A DNA stretch of 64,000 bases from NCBI RefSeq assembly GCF_000374845.1, contig NZ_KB895414.1, forward strand, positions 124,001 through 188,000. The letters run 5' to 3'. The stretch is from Paenibacillus terrigena DSM 21567 (GTDB taxonomy: Bacteria > Bacillota > Bacilli > Paenibacillales > Paenibacillaceae). Position numbers and translations under genes: made by a program. Shown piece by piece: positions 53,538-62,878 of the stretch (the stretch's first letter is position 1; each line of letters starts with the position of its first letter). The notes under the pieces are model-generated. The model searched no databases, had not been told where the DNA came from, and was given only the letters and a program-made list of their open reading frames with translations.

Positions 53538-55565
53538 TTAAGGGCTGATTAGTCGAAAATCGATATTCATAGGCGGTGGGAAGCTCGCCATCGCTTCTTC
53601 CAGAATCTGCGGTGTGACTTCCGTGTGTCTTGCATTCGCAAGCTGCTTCGCATGATATTGATACCATAGGTCTACGATCCGAACTTCCCCTTCGCGAATG
53701 ACAGCAAATTCTGTGTTGAACAGCTTCTCGATGAAATCATGCTTATCCAGTTCCAGTGCTGCCGTGCCCATGATGATCTGAATGCGATCGCTTGCAGCGA
53801 AACCCGCAGGCAGCGCTTCATAGACATCCCAGGCTTGCTGATAGGCTTGACTTGAAATGAATAGATTCAAATATTCTTCTACAAATGCTCGATCCGGGAA
53901 GCCATTCGCTAACGCATAAGCTTGTTCGTAGAAGTCGAGCGCTGCAGCTGCATCGCCTTGCTGCGTCTTCACAACGGCTAAATTACGATAGGCCCAAGCG
54001 GATGGTGCAATGCGCAACGACTTCTCCCATGCCTCAACCGCTTCTTTCTCGAGCCCATACTCGTATAACATCACACCGTAATGCAGGAGTGAAACCCATG
54101 ACGGCTGAGCCGTTCTAGCCATACTTTCCTGCAACAGCTTGAACCACTCCTCTTGAATCATCCATGAAACTGGAATACTGTGAACATCCTGAACAGGCAG
54201 CTGTCCATCCTTCAGTAGTGCAAGCCACGGATACTGAGGCTCATCGAGTGTGATATCTTCGAAATAGAATCCAAGCGGAATACCACGTTCGCTCAGATCC
54301 TCACGACGCACCCGTTCCAGAGCGCCCCAGCCAGATCCTTTGGACAGAAGACGATCCGGATGCTTCTCTGCCAATGCTTGCAGCTTCAGATGCATATGGT
54401 TCACATCATCTTCACTTAAGACGGAATCCACATGAGCTTGGATGTACTGGTTCGCTTCCACCCAAGGCGTCTCTAAGGATTGAGCTGCATCAACATGTGT
54501 AACCCCGAACATTTGCGTAAAATCCCATACCGTATTGGCGGGCATTTCGATGCCATGACGCTGTGTGGGAGCAAGCCCACCCTGCACTTCGATGTAATTG
54601 CCTTCGCCAGGCTTCGCAAGGAAGTCGCACCAGCGTCTTCCCCCTTGATGATTCCCCAAACAGAACATTTTACGATAGCGAAGCATTAGAGTAGAGCGTT
54701 CATAGAATAAACGGCCATCTTCATACGCAACCGCCTCCCACGGTGATGGATGAGCTGCATCGGTCTGGAAGAAGTATTCATTCGAGAAGGGAATTCGCAT
54801 CGGATACGAGGCGTCAACCTGTGGCTCGGATGGCAAATGAGGCAGATCAGCCAGCCCGAAGCCTTTGACCTCCATATCCATATAGATGACCTTGCTCGTC
54901 GACGAGAATACGCGTGCATCATGCGTCTCTTCCACGGCAATGTTGGTCCACCAATACATTGGAACCGGCTGGTCACGATCATTCACCATCCGCACATACA
55001 CAGCGAGCTGTTCTGCGCCTGGTGGAAGATGACAATCGATATGCCAGAAAATATTTTTACAACGTTCATATTCATAGAGTCGCAGAAATTCGTTGCCGTC
55101 CTCATCCTTAACCGCTGCAGCATGAAGGGGGGAGCATGTCGTAAATGTATGGCCTATCTGCCCGATATTCCATTCAATCCCGCCCGAGAACCACGCATTG
55201 AGAATCGATAGATTGGCAGGCTGTAGGACTGGATTTCGATACAAAATTTCGCGATTTGTTCGCTTATCCTTCAGCGAATAGAGACGTCCACCGTATTCTG
55301 GCAAGAACGTCGCCTTCAGGATATCATTTTCGAGAATAATGGCCTTAAGCCCGATATTCTTGCGGTCCCGTGTATAGCGATCCTGCATCCGATAGGGCAA
55401 ATAACGTTCCCCCGTCTCGTATCCCAAATATTCGCGTTGTTCTGCTGTGAACGTTCCGTTCTCCGCCACTTCACTATGATGATTACGGCTCCTGAACATC
55501 GGAAGCGGATTCTCACCTTCTACAAGCGTCCCTTCCAAATACAATGTTGACAAAGTGACTTTCAT
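53538..55565 (-). CDS. DUF5107 domain protein with TPR-like C-terminus
   Basis: The 675-residue protein has a DUF5107 domain (about 35-330), a beta-rich region reminiscent of aldose-epimerase-like folds, with DFTQMFGVTHVDA at its end. The C-terminal half (about 480-640) has helical repeats such as AWAYRNLAVVKTQQGDAAAALDFYEQA, typical of tetratricopeptide repeats. ATG at 55565 has GAGGTGAG just before. Proteins with this domain pair sit next to glycosidases in many Paenibacillus-like genomes, but the activity is unknown. It is the middle gene of its operon. Confidence 0.8.
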   Translation of the reverse strand: MKVTLSTLYLEGTLVEGENPLPMFRSRNHHSEVAENGTFTAEQREYLGYETGERYLPYRMQDRYTRDRKNIGLKAIILENDILKATFLPEYGGRLYSLKDKRTNREILYRNPVLQPANLSILNAWFSGGIEWNIGQIGHTFTTCSPLHAAAVKDEDGNEFLRLYEYERCKNIFWHIDCHLPPGAEQLAVYVRMVNDRDQPVPMYWWTNIAVEETHDARVFSSTSKVIYMDMEVKGFGLADLPHLPSEPQVDASYPMRIPFSNEYFFQTDAAHPSPWEAVAYEDGRLFYERSTLMLRYRKMFCLGNHQGGRRWCDFLAKPGEGNYIEVQGGLAPTQRHGIEMPANTVWDFTQMFGVTHVDAAQSLETPWVEANQYIQAHVDSVLSEDDVNHMHLKLQALAEKHPDRLLSKGSGWGALERVRREDLSERGIPLGFYFEDITLDEPQYPWLALLKDGQLPVQDVHSIPVSWMIQEEWFKLLQESMARTAQPSWVSLLHYGVMLYEYGLEKEAVEAWEKSLRIAPSAWAYRNLAVVKTQQGDAAAALDFYEQAYALANGFPDRAFVEEYLNLFISSQAYQQAWDVYEALPAGFAASDRIQIIMGTAALELDKHDFIEKLFNTEFAVIREGEVRIVDLWYQYHAKQLANARHTEVTPQILEEAMASFPPPMNIDFRLISP

Positions 55566-55586
55566 CGTACTCACCTCACCCATTGA

Positions 55587-57953
55587 TTATTTGCAAATTC
55601 GTTCCTGTTCCGCCCATGTCAGTTGAACAGCTATGCCAGCCTTACAGACGATTTCCTTCGCTTCTCCTTGATAACGAACCTTGCATGTGCCGTCTCGATC
55701 GGCAACAATGACCGCTTGTGTTAGCTGACCGGCAGACCATTCCATGCTTACCGTATAGCCTCCTCTTGCGCGAAGCCCATGGATATGACCCTGCTCCCAC
55801 GCGGTAGGTAGGGCTGGAAGGAGATGAATATCCAGCAGATGACTCTGCAGGAGCATCTCGGATATTCCCGCAGCTGCGCCGAAGTTCCCATCGATCTGGA
55901 ACGGTGGATGTGCACAGAACAAGTTCATATAAATGCCGCCTTTTCGATAGTTGAATGCTTGGTCCGTACCGACCTGCATGAAGTTGTTTAATAGTCGCAA
56001 AGCACGATCCCCATCGAGAAGCCTCGCCCATACCGCAACCTTCCAGCCCATGCTCCAGCCCGTACCTTCATCTCCCCGCCGCGCCATCGTATTCCGCATC
56101 GCTTCACAATAAACAGGAGCATGTTCTATTGTGAATTGTCTTCCAGGGAAGATCCCGAACAAATGCGAGAAGTGGCGATGCTGCGGATCGACTTCTTCGT
56201 AGTCTTCATCCCATTCCATCAAATACCCTTTGCTGCTGATTTGAAGCGGCTTCAGCCGTGCTAACGCATCTTGACATCGGTTCGTAAACACTTCATCGAC
56301 ACCCAGCAGTCGACTTGCCTGATCCGCAATCGATAACATTTCCCATGCAATCGATAAATCCATCCCCGATGCTTGGGTTACCGATCGCGGCTGTCTAGTC
56401 ACTGGATCATAGAAGTGATTCTCGGGTGAAGTCGAAGGGCTCGTTACCAGCTGACCCTCCTCGTTCTCTATCAGCCAACCTAGCATGAATTCCGCCGCAC
56501 CTTGAATCAATGGCCACGCCCGATCTTTCAGGAAGCATACATCCTGACCGAACAAATAATGATCCCATAAATGCTGGCAGAGCCATGCGCCGCCCATTGG
56601 CCAATAGGCCCAGGTCGCCTCCCCGGTCGGTCCAACATTGTTCGTCCGCCAAATATCAGACATCGTATGCGCGGTCCATCCGTCACAGCCATATTGAATC
56701 CGTGCGGTTTTCGCTCCCGTCACGGCTTGTTCTTCAATCAGTTGGAAGAGCGGTTCATGGCATTCTGCCAAATGACAGCTCTCCGCTAACCAATAATTCA
56801 TCTGTAAATTGATGTTCAGGTGAAAATCTGCATTCCATGGCGGCTGCACCATATCATTCCAAATGCCTTGCAGATTAGCAGGCTGCGTCCCTGGCCGAGA
56901 GCTCGATATTAAGAGATATCGTCCATATTGGAAGAGAAGGCACGACATATCTAAATCTTTCTTGCCTTGCGCCATCCGCTGCAGTCGTTCGTCCGTTGGC
57001 AATTGCACTGCATGGCTATTTTCGGCATCGTACAATTCAAAGTCGACCCGATGAAATAACGATTGGTAATCGGCAATATGAGCAGCTTCTAATTCTAGAT
57101 AGTTCTTCCCCCGCGCCTTCTGCAGCGTATCCCGACATGACGCCACAGGATCAATGGATGTCTGACCGGGGATCTCATCAAAGCGCGAGTAGCTTGTTGC
57201 ACTCGTATATAACAACGTGGCATGGGTCGCTCCCGTAAGATGAACTCGGTCTGGTTCAATCCGTACCTGTCCATCTGTCTCTGCCACGGTGATCATCGCT
57301 GCGAACCGTGTGGATAGACCCTCATCATCATACACAACGGCAGGTTCAATCCCGTTATTATGGTTCTGAACCTTTGTCGGTGCGATTCCCGTCAGCAACA
57401 AGCCCTGTCCATCGGATGACACCTGATAACGAAGCAAGGAATCCATCGACACCGCTACATCCAACGAGTTTTCCGGCGAACGCTCAAGTCGTATGACCAT
57501 CACTTGATCGACGGCTGAAATGAACATTCGGCGCGTATGCTGCCGATCGCCAGAGCCCACCATTGTTGTCGCGATCGCGGTATTCAAATCCAGTTCCCTC
57601 ATATACACTTCTTCATCCGATAATCCTTTGAAGTCGAGATAGACATTACCTAGCGGCTGATAAGGCTGCACCCCATGCCCGTCCGTTCCAAGCATATGCT
57701 GCTCAACAAGCGATTGTGCTTCCGCAAACTGTTTGGCCGCAATATATTCTCTTGCTGCCGATAAATAGTGCAAGGCATCTGGATTATGCTCCTCCCGAGG
57801 ATAGCCCGCCCATAGCGTATCTTCATTCATTTGCAGCCGATCACGGTCCTGCCCCCCAAAGACCATGGCGCCAATCCTACCATTCCCTAATGGGAGCGCT
57901 TCCGTCCACTGCAATGCCGGTTGTCTGTACCACAATTTCGCAGCTTTTTGCAT
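55587..57953 (-). CDS. GH95 glycoside hydrolase (alpha-L-fucosidase / alpha-L-galactosidase family)
   Basis: GH95 enzymes remove terminal alpha-1,2-linked L-fucose or L-galactose. The 788-residue protein lacks a signal peptide, so it probably acts inside the cell on imported oligosaccharides. Motifs are LWYRQPALQWTEALPLGNGRIGAMVFGG at the start, QNLQGIWNDMVQPPWNADFHLNINLQMNYW-type block near 380 and an SPENHF loop. The C-terminal FQIDGNFGAAAGISEMLLQS is characteristic. ATG at 57953 follows GAGGTGG. It is the first gene of the GH95-DUF5107-MFS operon. Confidence 0.9.
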   Translation of the reverse strand: MQKAAKLWYRQPALQWTEALPLGNGRIGAMVFGGQDRDRLQMNEDTLWAGYPREEHNPDALHYLSAAREYIAAKQFAEAQSLVEQHMLGTDGHGVQPYQPLGNVYLDFKGLSDEEVYMRELDLNTAIATTMVGSGDRQHTRRMFISAVDQVMVIRLERSPENSLDVAVSMDSLLRYQVSSDGQGLLLTGIAPTKVQNHNNGIEPAVVYDDEGLSTRFAAMITVAETDGQVRIEPDRVHLTGATHATLLYTSATSYSRFDEIPGQTSIDPVASCRDTLQKARGKNYLELEAAHIADYQSLFHRVDFELYDAENSHAVQLPTDERLQRMAQGKKDLDMSCLLFQYGRYLLISSSRPGTQPANLQGIWNDMVQPPWNADFHLNINLQMNYWLAESCHLAECHEPLFQLIEEQAVTGAKTARIQYGCDGWTAHTMSDIWRTNNVGPTGEATWAYWPMGGAWLCQHLWDHYLFGQDVCFLKDRAWPLIQGAAEFMLGWLIENEEGQLVTSPSTSPENHFYDPVTRQPRSVTQASGMDLSIAWEMLSIADQASRLLGVDEVFTNRCQDALARLKPLQISSKGYLMEWDEDYEEVDPQHRHFSHLFGIFPGRQFTIEHAPVYCEAMRNTMARRGDEGTGWSMGWKVAVWARLLDGDRALRLLNNFMQVGTDQAFNYRKGGIYMNLFCAHPPFQIDGNFGAAAGISEMLLQSHLLDIHLLPALPTAWEQGHIHGLRARGGYTVSMEWSAGQLTQAVIVADRDGTCKVRYQGEAKEIVCKAGIAVQLTWAEQERICK

Positions 57954-58083
57954 GACCTTACCCACCTCATTTTATGGTTGTAATGTACGATCAAAGTCGA
58001 AAATATTAGCTAAAAAATACAACTATATTCATGAATTCATTGAAATTATATATCACTAGACATAGGAAATAAATAACAATTCA

Positions 58084-58235
58084 CAACGTCAATCGAGAAA
58101 CCGGAGTGAAAGATTACAGTCTCCACGTCGTGATGCATGGCAAAGGGTGGATTGAGCTCGATGATGCTACTACACTTCAGAGGATGATCGCTGGGAAATC
58201 TACTGGATCCAATTTTAGGCAGGGGGTTCGAGCTC
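58084..58235 (+). pseudogene. Remnant of an AraC-family regulator N-terminal domain
   Basis: Frame 58087 onward reads NVNRETGVKDYSLHVVMHG then KGWIELDDATTLQ and degenerates after about 40 codons. The start is typical of cupin sensor domains of AraC regulators. No HTH region remains, and no start codon or ribosome site is present. It lies between the sulfatase and the GH95 operon. Confidence 0.55.
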
Positions 58236-58241
58236 TACGAA

Positions 58242-59750
58242 CTAAGCATGCCAGATGCGAGGCATAGGCATCGGTTCTTTCCCGAGCTCCGCCCATATGT
58301 ATTTCAGCAATAGTTCTGATTTTAATGACTGGTATGCAGGATCTTTCCACAAATTGTGGCGTTCTTGCGGGTCCTGTTCGAGATCGAAGATCTCACCATA
58401 GGTCTGATTATAATAGACGGTTATCTTGTAACGCTCATCAATATAAGTCTTCTGATGAATCGTTGTCGGCTCATGATGGAATTCACAGATCGCATGATCT
58501 CTCACGCACACATTGGACCCACGCCAGACCTCACTTTGATCCACCCCCGTCATGATCGGCGGGATATCGATACCACAGAAGCTGAGGAATGTCGGCGCCA
58601 AATCTACGAGCGATTGGATCGCAGAAGACTGAACTCCGCTTGGCACATGATCTGGATAGCGCACAATGAACGGCAGCTTCATCAAATCTTCGTAATGGAA
58701 TCCGCCTTTGTGCTGGAGCCCATGCTGCCCAAAGAAATGCCCATGATCGGTCGTGAACACGACGATTGTATTCTCCGTGAGATCGAGCTCATCCAGCTTA
58801 TCCATAATACGTCCAATATATTTGTCCATCAGACTGATCATCCCGTAATAGGTTGCAACGAGCTGCTTTCGCTCAGATTCAGGCGTCAAATGCGAATGAT
58901 AACCATGAATCCCGTTGCCTGTCTCTCGCAAGTGACTGAAATCCGGCCGTTCCTCCTGCGTCATCGCAAAATGCGGCGGATTCCGATCATGCTCCCCTGT
59001 CGATATGCTTGGAATCGTTAGATTATCGGGGTCATACATCGCATCCCATGGCGCAGGTACAAGATAATCAGGATGCGGGTCGAAGAAGCTGGACCACAAG
59101 AAGAAAGGCTTATCTCCCGCCTTCGATTGCTCGAGCACCGCATTCGTTCGCTCCGCAATCCACGTATTATAATGAAATTCCTCTGGAATCGGCCACGTGT
59201 GCTTGATTGCACGATCCATCGTCCCCGTAGGCGCCACGAAGTAATCTCGCCAGTTCGTACAACCTTTCTCCTCCAGCCATAAAGCATAATGCTGTCCCAC
59301 ATGTGCTTCATTCGTATGATTCCGAGCCAATTCCACATGATCGAATCCATAGAAAGGCCCCTTATACGAACGCCAGAATTCCAAGTCCTGCAATATCGGA
59401 TAAGCTTCGAGCGAGGGATATTCCTCCGTACCATGAAGTGGCTGAAAGTGAGCTTTCCCGATCAACGCCGTCGTATAGCCTGCGGCGCTGAAGTCTTCCC
59501 CAACCGTATGGCGGTCCTCGTGCAGCTTCGTCCCTAACGTCCATGCGCCATGTTGACTCGGATACATCCCTGTAATTATCGAAGCGCGTGTCGGCGTGCA
59601 TGTCGGATTCGGACAATAAGCGCGTGTGAAGGTCGTCCCCTCCCGTACTAGTCGGTCCAGATTCGGCGTATGGATCTCACGGTTAAATGCCCCGATCGTA
59701 TCCCAGTGCTGCTGATCGCTCGTTATCAACAAAATGTTCGGTCTGCTCAC
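58242..59750 (-). CDS. Sulfatase (formylglycine type)
   Basis: The 502-residue enzyme has NILLITSDQQHWD with metal-binding D12, and the sulfatase signature C51-T-P-T-R55, where Cys51 must become formylglycine. FTTDHGHFFGQHG and HKGGFHYED carry further active-site residues. No signal peptide is visible, so it acts in the cytoplasm. GTG is the start behind AAGGAGAGG. It may remove sulfate from glycan fragments before GH95 acts. The formylglycine-generating enzyme is not in the window. Phosphonate monoester hydrolase or other alkaline-phosphatase relatives are possible alternatives. Confidence 0.85.
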   Translation of the reverse strand: MSRPNILLITSDQQHWDTIGAFNREIHTPNLDRLVREGTTFTRAYCPNPTCTPTRASIITGMYPSQHGAWTLGTKLHEDRHTVGEDFSAAGYTTALIGKAHFQPLHGTEEYPSLEAYPILQDLEFWRSYKGPFYGFDHVELARNHTNEAHVGQHYALWLEEKGCTNWRDYFVAPTGTMDRAIKHTWPIPEEFHYNTWIAERTNAVLEQSKAGDKPFFLWSSFFDPHPDYLVPAPWDAMYDPDNLTIPSISTGEHDRNPPHFAMTQEERPDFSHLRETGNGIHGYHSHLTPESERKQLVATYYGMISLMDKYIGRIMDKLDELDLTENTIVVFTTDHGHFFGQHGLQHKGGFHYEDLMKLPFIVRYPDHVPSGVQSSAIQSLVDLAPTFLSFCGIDIPPIMTGVDQSEVWRGSNVCVRDHAICEFHHEPTTIHQKTYIDERYKITVYYNQTYGEIFDLEQDPQERHNLWKDPAYQSLKSELLLKYIWAELGKEPMPMPRIWHA

Positions 59751-59864
59751 ACAACCCTCTCCTTAAGCTTCATTTTCTTCATGATTACTTAGAAGATTAT
59801 CTTGTCTCAGCTCATTTGAAAATGACATAATGTATTTAGCAAAATGTTAGGTTGGAGGTGGCTC

Positions 59865-60722
59865 ATGAAAGAACATGCCGTCGAATTCGCGGATCTCTGG
59901 CACCACATGCCCTCCAAGGTTGAACGTACCGGAGGCTTCTGGCTTGTCCGCGCGGGTCGCAATCTCGCCAAACCCAATTATCATGTGGGTCCGAAGCAAA
60001 TTGATTGTTATGGATTGCATTTCATCGTCAGCGGAGATCTCCAGCTTGTTCATGAGGATGAAGTAGTTCTACTGCATGCGGGCGACTTGTTCTGTTTATT
60101 CCCTCATAACACCTATGAATATCGAATCGCCTCAGATAAAGAGCTAAGGATGGTTTGGCTCACGTTAGAAGGTCCGCAAATGCGTGAACTGATGCGAGCC
60201 ATGGGGCTTCCCCTTCATCTTCCTTACCGTTCTTCGGTTGTAGATGAAGCGGTGATACACCTACTACAGGAGGTGGAGCAGATCATCTGGGGTGAGGAGC
60301 CAAAATGGCGGCGACATCTCACCCTCCTCGCTGTACTACTTCGACTGTTCGAACAGTTAGAGATTTACCCGGAAGAGCACGATAACGTCAAAGCACCGTC
60401 CAATGCGGATTGGATTCATGAGGTGCATCAATTCCTTCAGCTGCATTATGCGGAGCCATTGCGAATTGAAGCGATTGCGCACCTCTTTGGGTTTCATCGT
60501 TCTTATTTCACACAGCAATTCACACAAAATACAGGGCAATCTCCTCAGCAATATTTGCAGCAGCTTCGGCTGGATCGCGCGAAAGAACTTTTATGCAGCT
60601 CCAGCTTACCGATTGGCGAAATCGCATTATCCGTCGGATATCCTGACCTGTATATGTTCTCCCGCGCTTTTAAGCGCCAAGTTGGGTGTTCTCCATCTGC
60701 TTATCGCGAAGGAAGCTGCTAA
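59865..60722 (+). CDS. AraC family regulator divergent from the sulfatase gene
   Basis: The 285-residue regulator has an N-terminal cupin sensor (about 35-95, GLHFIVSGDLQLVHEDEVVLLHAGDLFCLFP) and two HTH motifs (IEAIAHLFGFHRSYFTQQF about 210-228 and IGEIALSVGYPDLYMFSRAF about 258-277). I chose ATG 59865, with GGAGGTGG ahead, over a TTG-like start at 59844. It is likely to control the divergent sulfatase and perhaps the GH95 operon. The ligand is unknown. Confidence 0.88.
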   Translation: MKEHAVEFADLWHHMPSKVERTGGFWLVRAGRNLAKPNYHVGPKQIDCYGLHFIVSGDLQLVHEDEVVLLHAGDLFCLFPHNTYEYRIASDKELRMVWLTLEGPQMRELMRAMGLPLHLPYRSSVVDEAVIHLLQEVEQIIWGEEPKWRRHLTLLAVLLRLFEQLEIYPEEHDNVKAPSNADWIHEVHQFLQLHYAEPLRIEAIAHLFGFHRSYFTQQFTQNTGQSPQQYLQQLRLDRAKELLCSSSLPIGEIALSVGYPDLYMFSRAFKRQVGCSPSAYREGSC

Positions 60723-60738
60723 GTCAGTGCTATGTAGC

Positions 60739-60774
60739 AAAAGAGCCCTGGGTTTCCCCGAGGGCTCTTTGCTG
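60739..60774 (+). terminator. Bidirectional terminator
   Basis: AAAGAGCCCT pairs with AGGGCTCTTT, flanked by T-rich sequence, between convergent AraC and leuA genes. Confidence 0.85.
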
Positions 60775-60797
60775 TGTACATGTACGTAATTGCTGAT

Positions 60798-62330
60798 TTA
60801 GCTTACCGTCGCATCCAACAGAATCGCATTGATCCCATTCAAGAAGGCAATAGCACTTGCCTTAATGATGTCTGTATCCATCGCACGTCCTGTATAGACC
60901 TTATCTTGATAGACAATCCGAATATTGACCCGTCCGACTGCATCTTTGCCGCGAGAAAGACTGTTAATCTTATAATCCTTCAACTCCACATCGAGTCCGA
61001 CCAACGTCCGAATGACACTATACAACGCATCTATAGGTCCATCTCCTACACTGCTATCGGTTAGGATTTCATCCCCTTTTCGCAATCGAACCGTTGCCGT
61101 CGGATGCAGCTCGTTGCTTACCACTTGGAACGATTCCAGTTCATAGAGCTGATGCTCGCCTTGTGCTAGTGTCCGGTGATTCGTCACCAGGTAGAAGACA
61201 TCATGGTCATAGACTTCTTTTTTCGCATCCGCAAGGGTTAGGAATTTGTTGAACAACTGCTCGAAGTCCGCAGCATCACTTGTATCGAAGCCCATCTTCT
61301 CGACGGCATTCTTAAACGCATGACGACCCGAACGAGCAGTCAAGATCAATTCCATACTCTCGGCTCCCACTTCCTCCGGTGTCATGATCTCATAGACCTG
61401 TTTATCTTTAAGCAATCCATCTTGATGAATGCCTGACGAGTGCGCAAATGCATTTTCGCCCGTGATTGCCTTGTTCACTTGGACATCCAGACCTGTCAAA
61501 TGACTGACCAAGCGAGACGTTCGTACAAGCTCCTTCGTATTGATGTTCGTCGTGCAGCCATAGAAATTCTCTCTGACTTTTAACCCCATAATGACCTCTT
61601 CAAGCGAAGCATTCCCCGCACGTTCACCAAGGCCGTTAATCGTACATTCGATTTTCTGCGCTCCGTTCTTAATCGCACTCAGCGTGTTCGCTGTTGCCAT
61701 GCCTAGATCATTATGACAATGAACACTTAGAATGACATCGGGATTTAAGTTCTTCAGCCGATCATTGATACGGTAAATCAAATGACCGAATTCCTCTGGA
61801 ACCGCGTAACCTACCGTATCCGGTACGTTAATCATCGTCGCTCCAGCCTTCACCACAGCCTCAATCGTTCCCCACAAATATTCGAAATCCGATCTTGAAG
61901 CATCTTCCGTAGAATATTGTACATTCGGCAACAGTGTCTTCGCGTACTTCACCGCATCAACACCCATTTGCAACACCGCGTCCTTCGAACGGTTGAATTT
62001 CTTCTCCACGTGAATGTTCGACGTACCCAGTACGATATGAATCAACGGATTTTGTGCAAGTTTAATGCTCTCATAGACCGCATCAATATCGCCTTTCACG
62101 GCACGTGCCAGCGCTGTAATCGAGACCGTATCCCCTACACTGCGGGCAATTTCTTGCACCGCTTGGAAATCTCCAAGGGAAGAGGCAGGAAATCCTGCTT
62201 CGATAATATCGACTTGAAGACGTTTTAACTGTTGAGCAATCTCTATTTTTTGATGTAAATTCAATTTCGCGCCTGGAACCTGTTCTCCATCTCGTAGTGT
62301 CGTATCGAACACGATAATATTGCGACTCAT
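60798..62330 (-). CDS. leuA: 2-isopropylmalate synthase
   Basis: It makes 2-isopropylmalate from acetyl-CoA and 2-oxoisovalerate, the first step of leucine synthesis. The 510-residue enzyme has the HMGL-type start with DTTLRDGEQ (9-17), metal-binding HCHNDLGMA in the barrel, the GNASLEEV block, and a C-terminal regulatory dimer domain for feedback by leucine. ATG follows GAGGAGG. It is preceded by a leucine T-box with its own promoter, so it is controlled by uncharged tRNA-Leu. Citramalate synthase is less likely because the regulatory domain is leuA-like. Confidence 0.93.
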   Translation of the reverse strand: MSRNIIVFDTTLRDGEQVPGAKLNLHQKIEIAQQLKRLQVDIIEAGFPASSLGDFQAVQEIARSVGDTVSITALARAVKGDIDAVYESIKLAQNPLIHIVLGTSNIHVEKKFNRSKDAVLQMGVDAVKYAKTLLPNVQYSTEDASRSDFEYLWGTIEAVVKAGATMINVPDTVGYAVPEEFGHLIYRINDRLKNLNPDVILSVHCHNDLGMATANTLSAIKNGAQKIECTINGLGERAGNASLEEVIMGLKVRENFYGCTTNINTKELVRTSRLVSHLTGLDVQVNKAITGENAFAHSSGIHQDGLLKDKQVYEIMTPEEVGAESMELILTARSGRHAFKNAVEKMGFDTSDAADFEQLFNKFLTLADAKKEVYDHDVFYLVTNHRTLAQGEHQLYELESFQVVSNELHPTATVRLRKGDEILTDSSVGDGPIDALYSVIRTLVGLDVELKDYKINSLSRGKDAVGRVNIRIVYQDKVYTGRAMDTDIIKASAIAFLNGINAILLDATVS

Positions 62331-62423
62331 TTGAATTCCTCCTCTAATTTTCGTTCGTTAACCATGTCATGGATGTTCTATATGCGTTAGGTTTGTTAGT
62401 TAAACCCGGAATTTAACCAACAA

Positions 62424-62689
62424 AAAAACCCCGTCTCTATGTATAGAGACGAGGTTGAACTCGCGGTACCACTCTAATTCATTTCTACTTCAGAAATGAT
62501 CTCCTTCGATGGCCATCACCATCTATCCTTATAACGGTGGAATTCCGGCTTACCCTACATCATTCAGGCAGCTGTTCATAGACGAGTTCGAAATGAACGA
62601 CATTACCGCTTCGCACCTACCAGCGGCTCTCTGAAAAGTCAATACACTTCTACTATTTCTAATCGGTACATTTAAGATTCATTCAATTA
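62424..62689 (-). promoter_or_regulatory. T-box riboswitch (leucine specifier) upstream of leuA
   Basis: Reading the minus strand, the AG-box region CAGAGAGCCGCTGGTAGGTG is followed by a GTTCAT/ATGAAC stem holding the specifier GAA-CTC (CUC, Leu, at 62586-62584). The conserved T-box AGAGTGGTACCGCG (62475-62462) lies before the terminator (CTCGTCTCT/AGAGACGGG, then seven T). Uncharged tRNA-Leu should stabilise the antiterminator and let leuA be read. Confidence 0.92.
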
Positions 62690-62695
62690 TTTGTT

Positions 62696-62724
62696 ATTAT
62701 ATGGATCGCCAATTGATTTGTCAA
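62696..62724 (-). promoter_or_regulatory. Promoter of the leuA T-box leader
   Basis: On the minus strand TTGACA (62724-62719), a 17-bp spacer and TATAAT (62701-62696) are exact sigma-A consensus. The start would be near 62689, at the beginning of the T-box. Confidence 0.9.
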
Positions 62725-62878
62725 CCGTATTTTTGACATCTAGTCCAACACACATACACCTGCTTGTACTTGACGGCTAATGATGCTATCCCAATTGATA
62801 GGCGCAATTTGGATCATTGTGACATAACCTATTCCATCGGGCTTATGCCTACTACATTCGCGAAGGGCAGGGAACACA

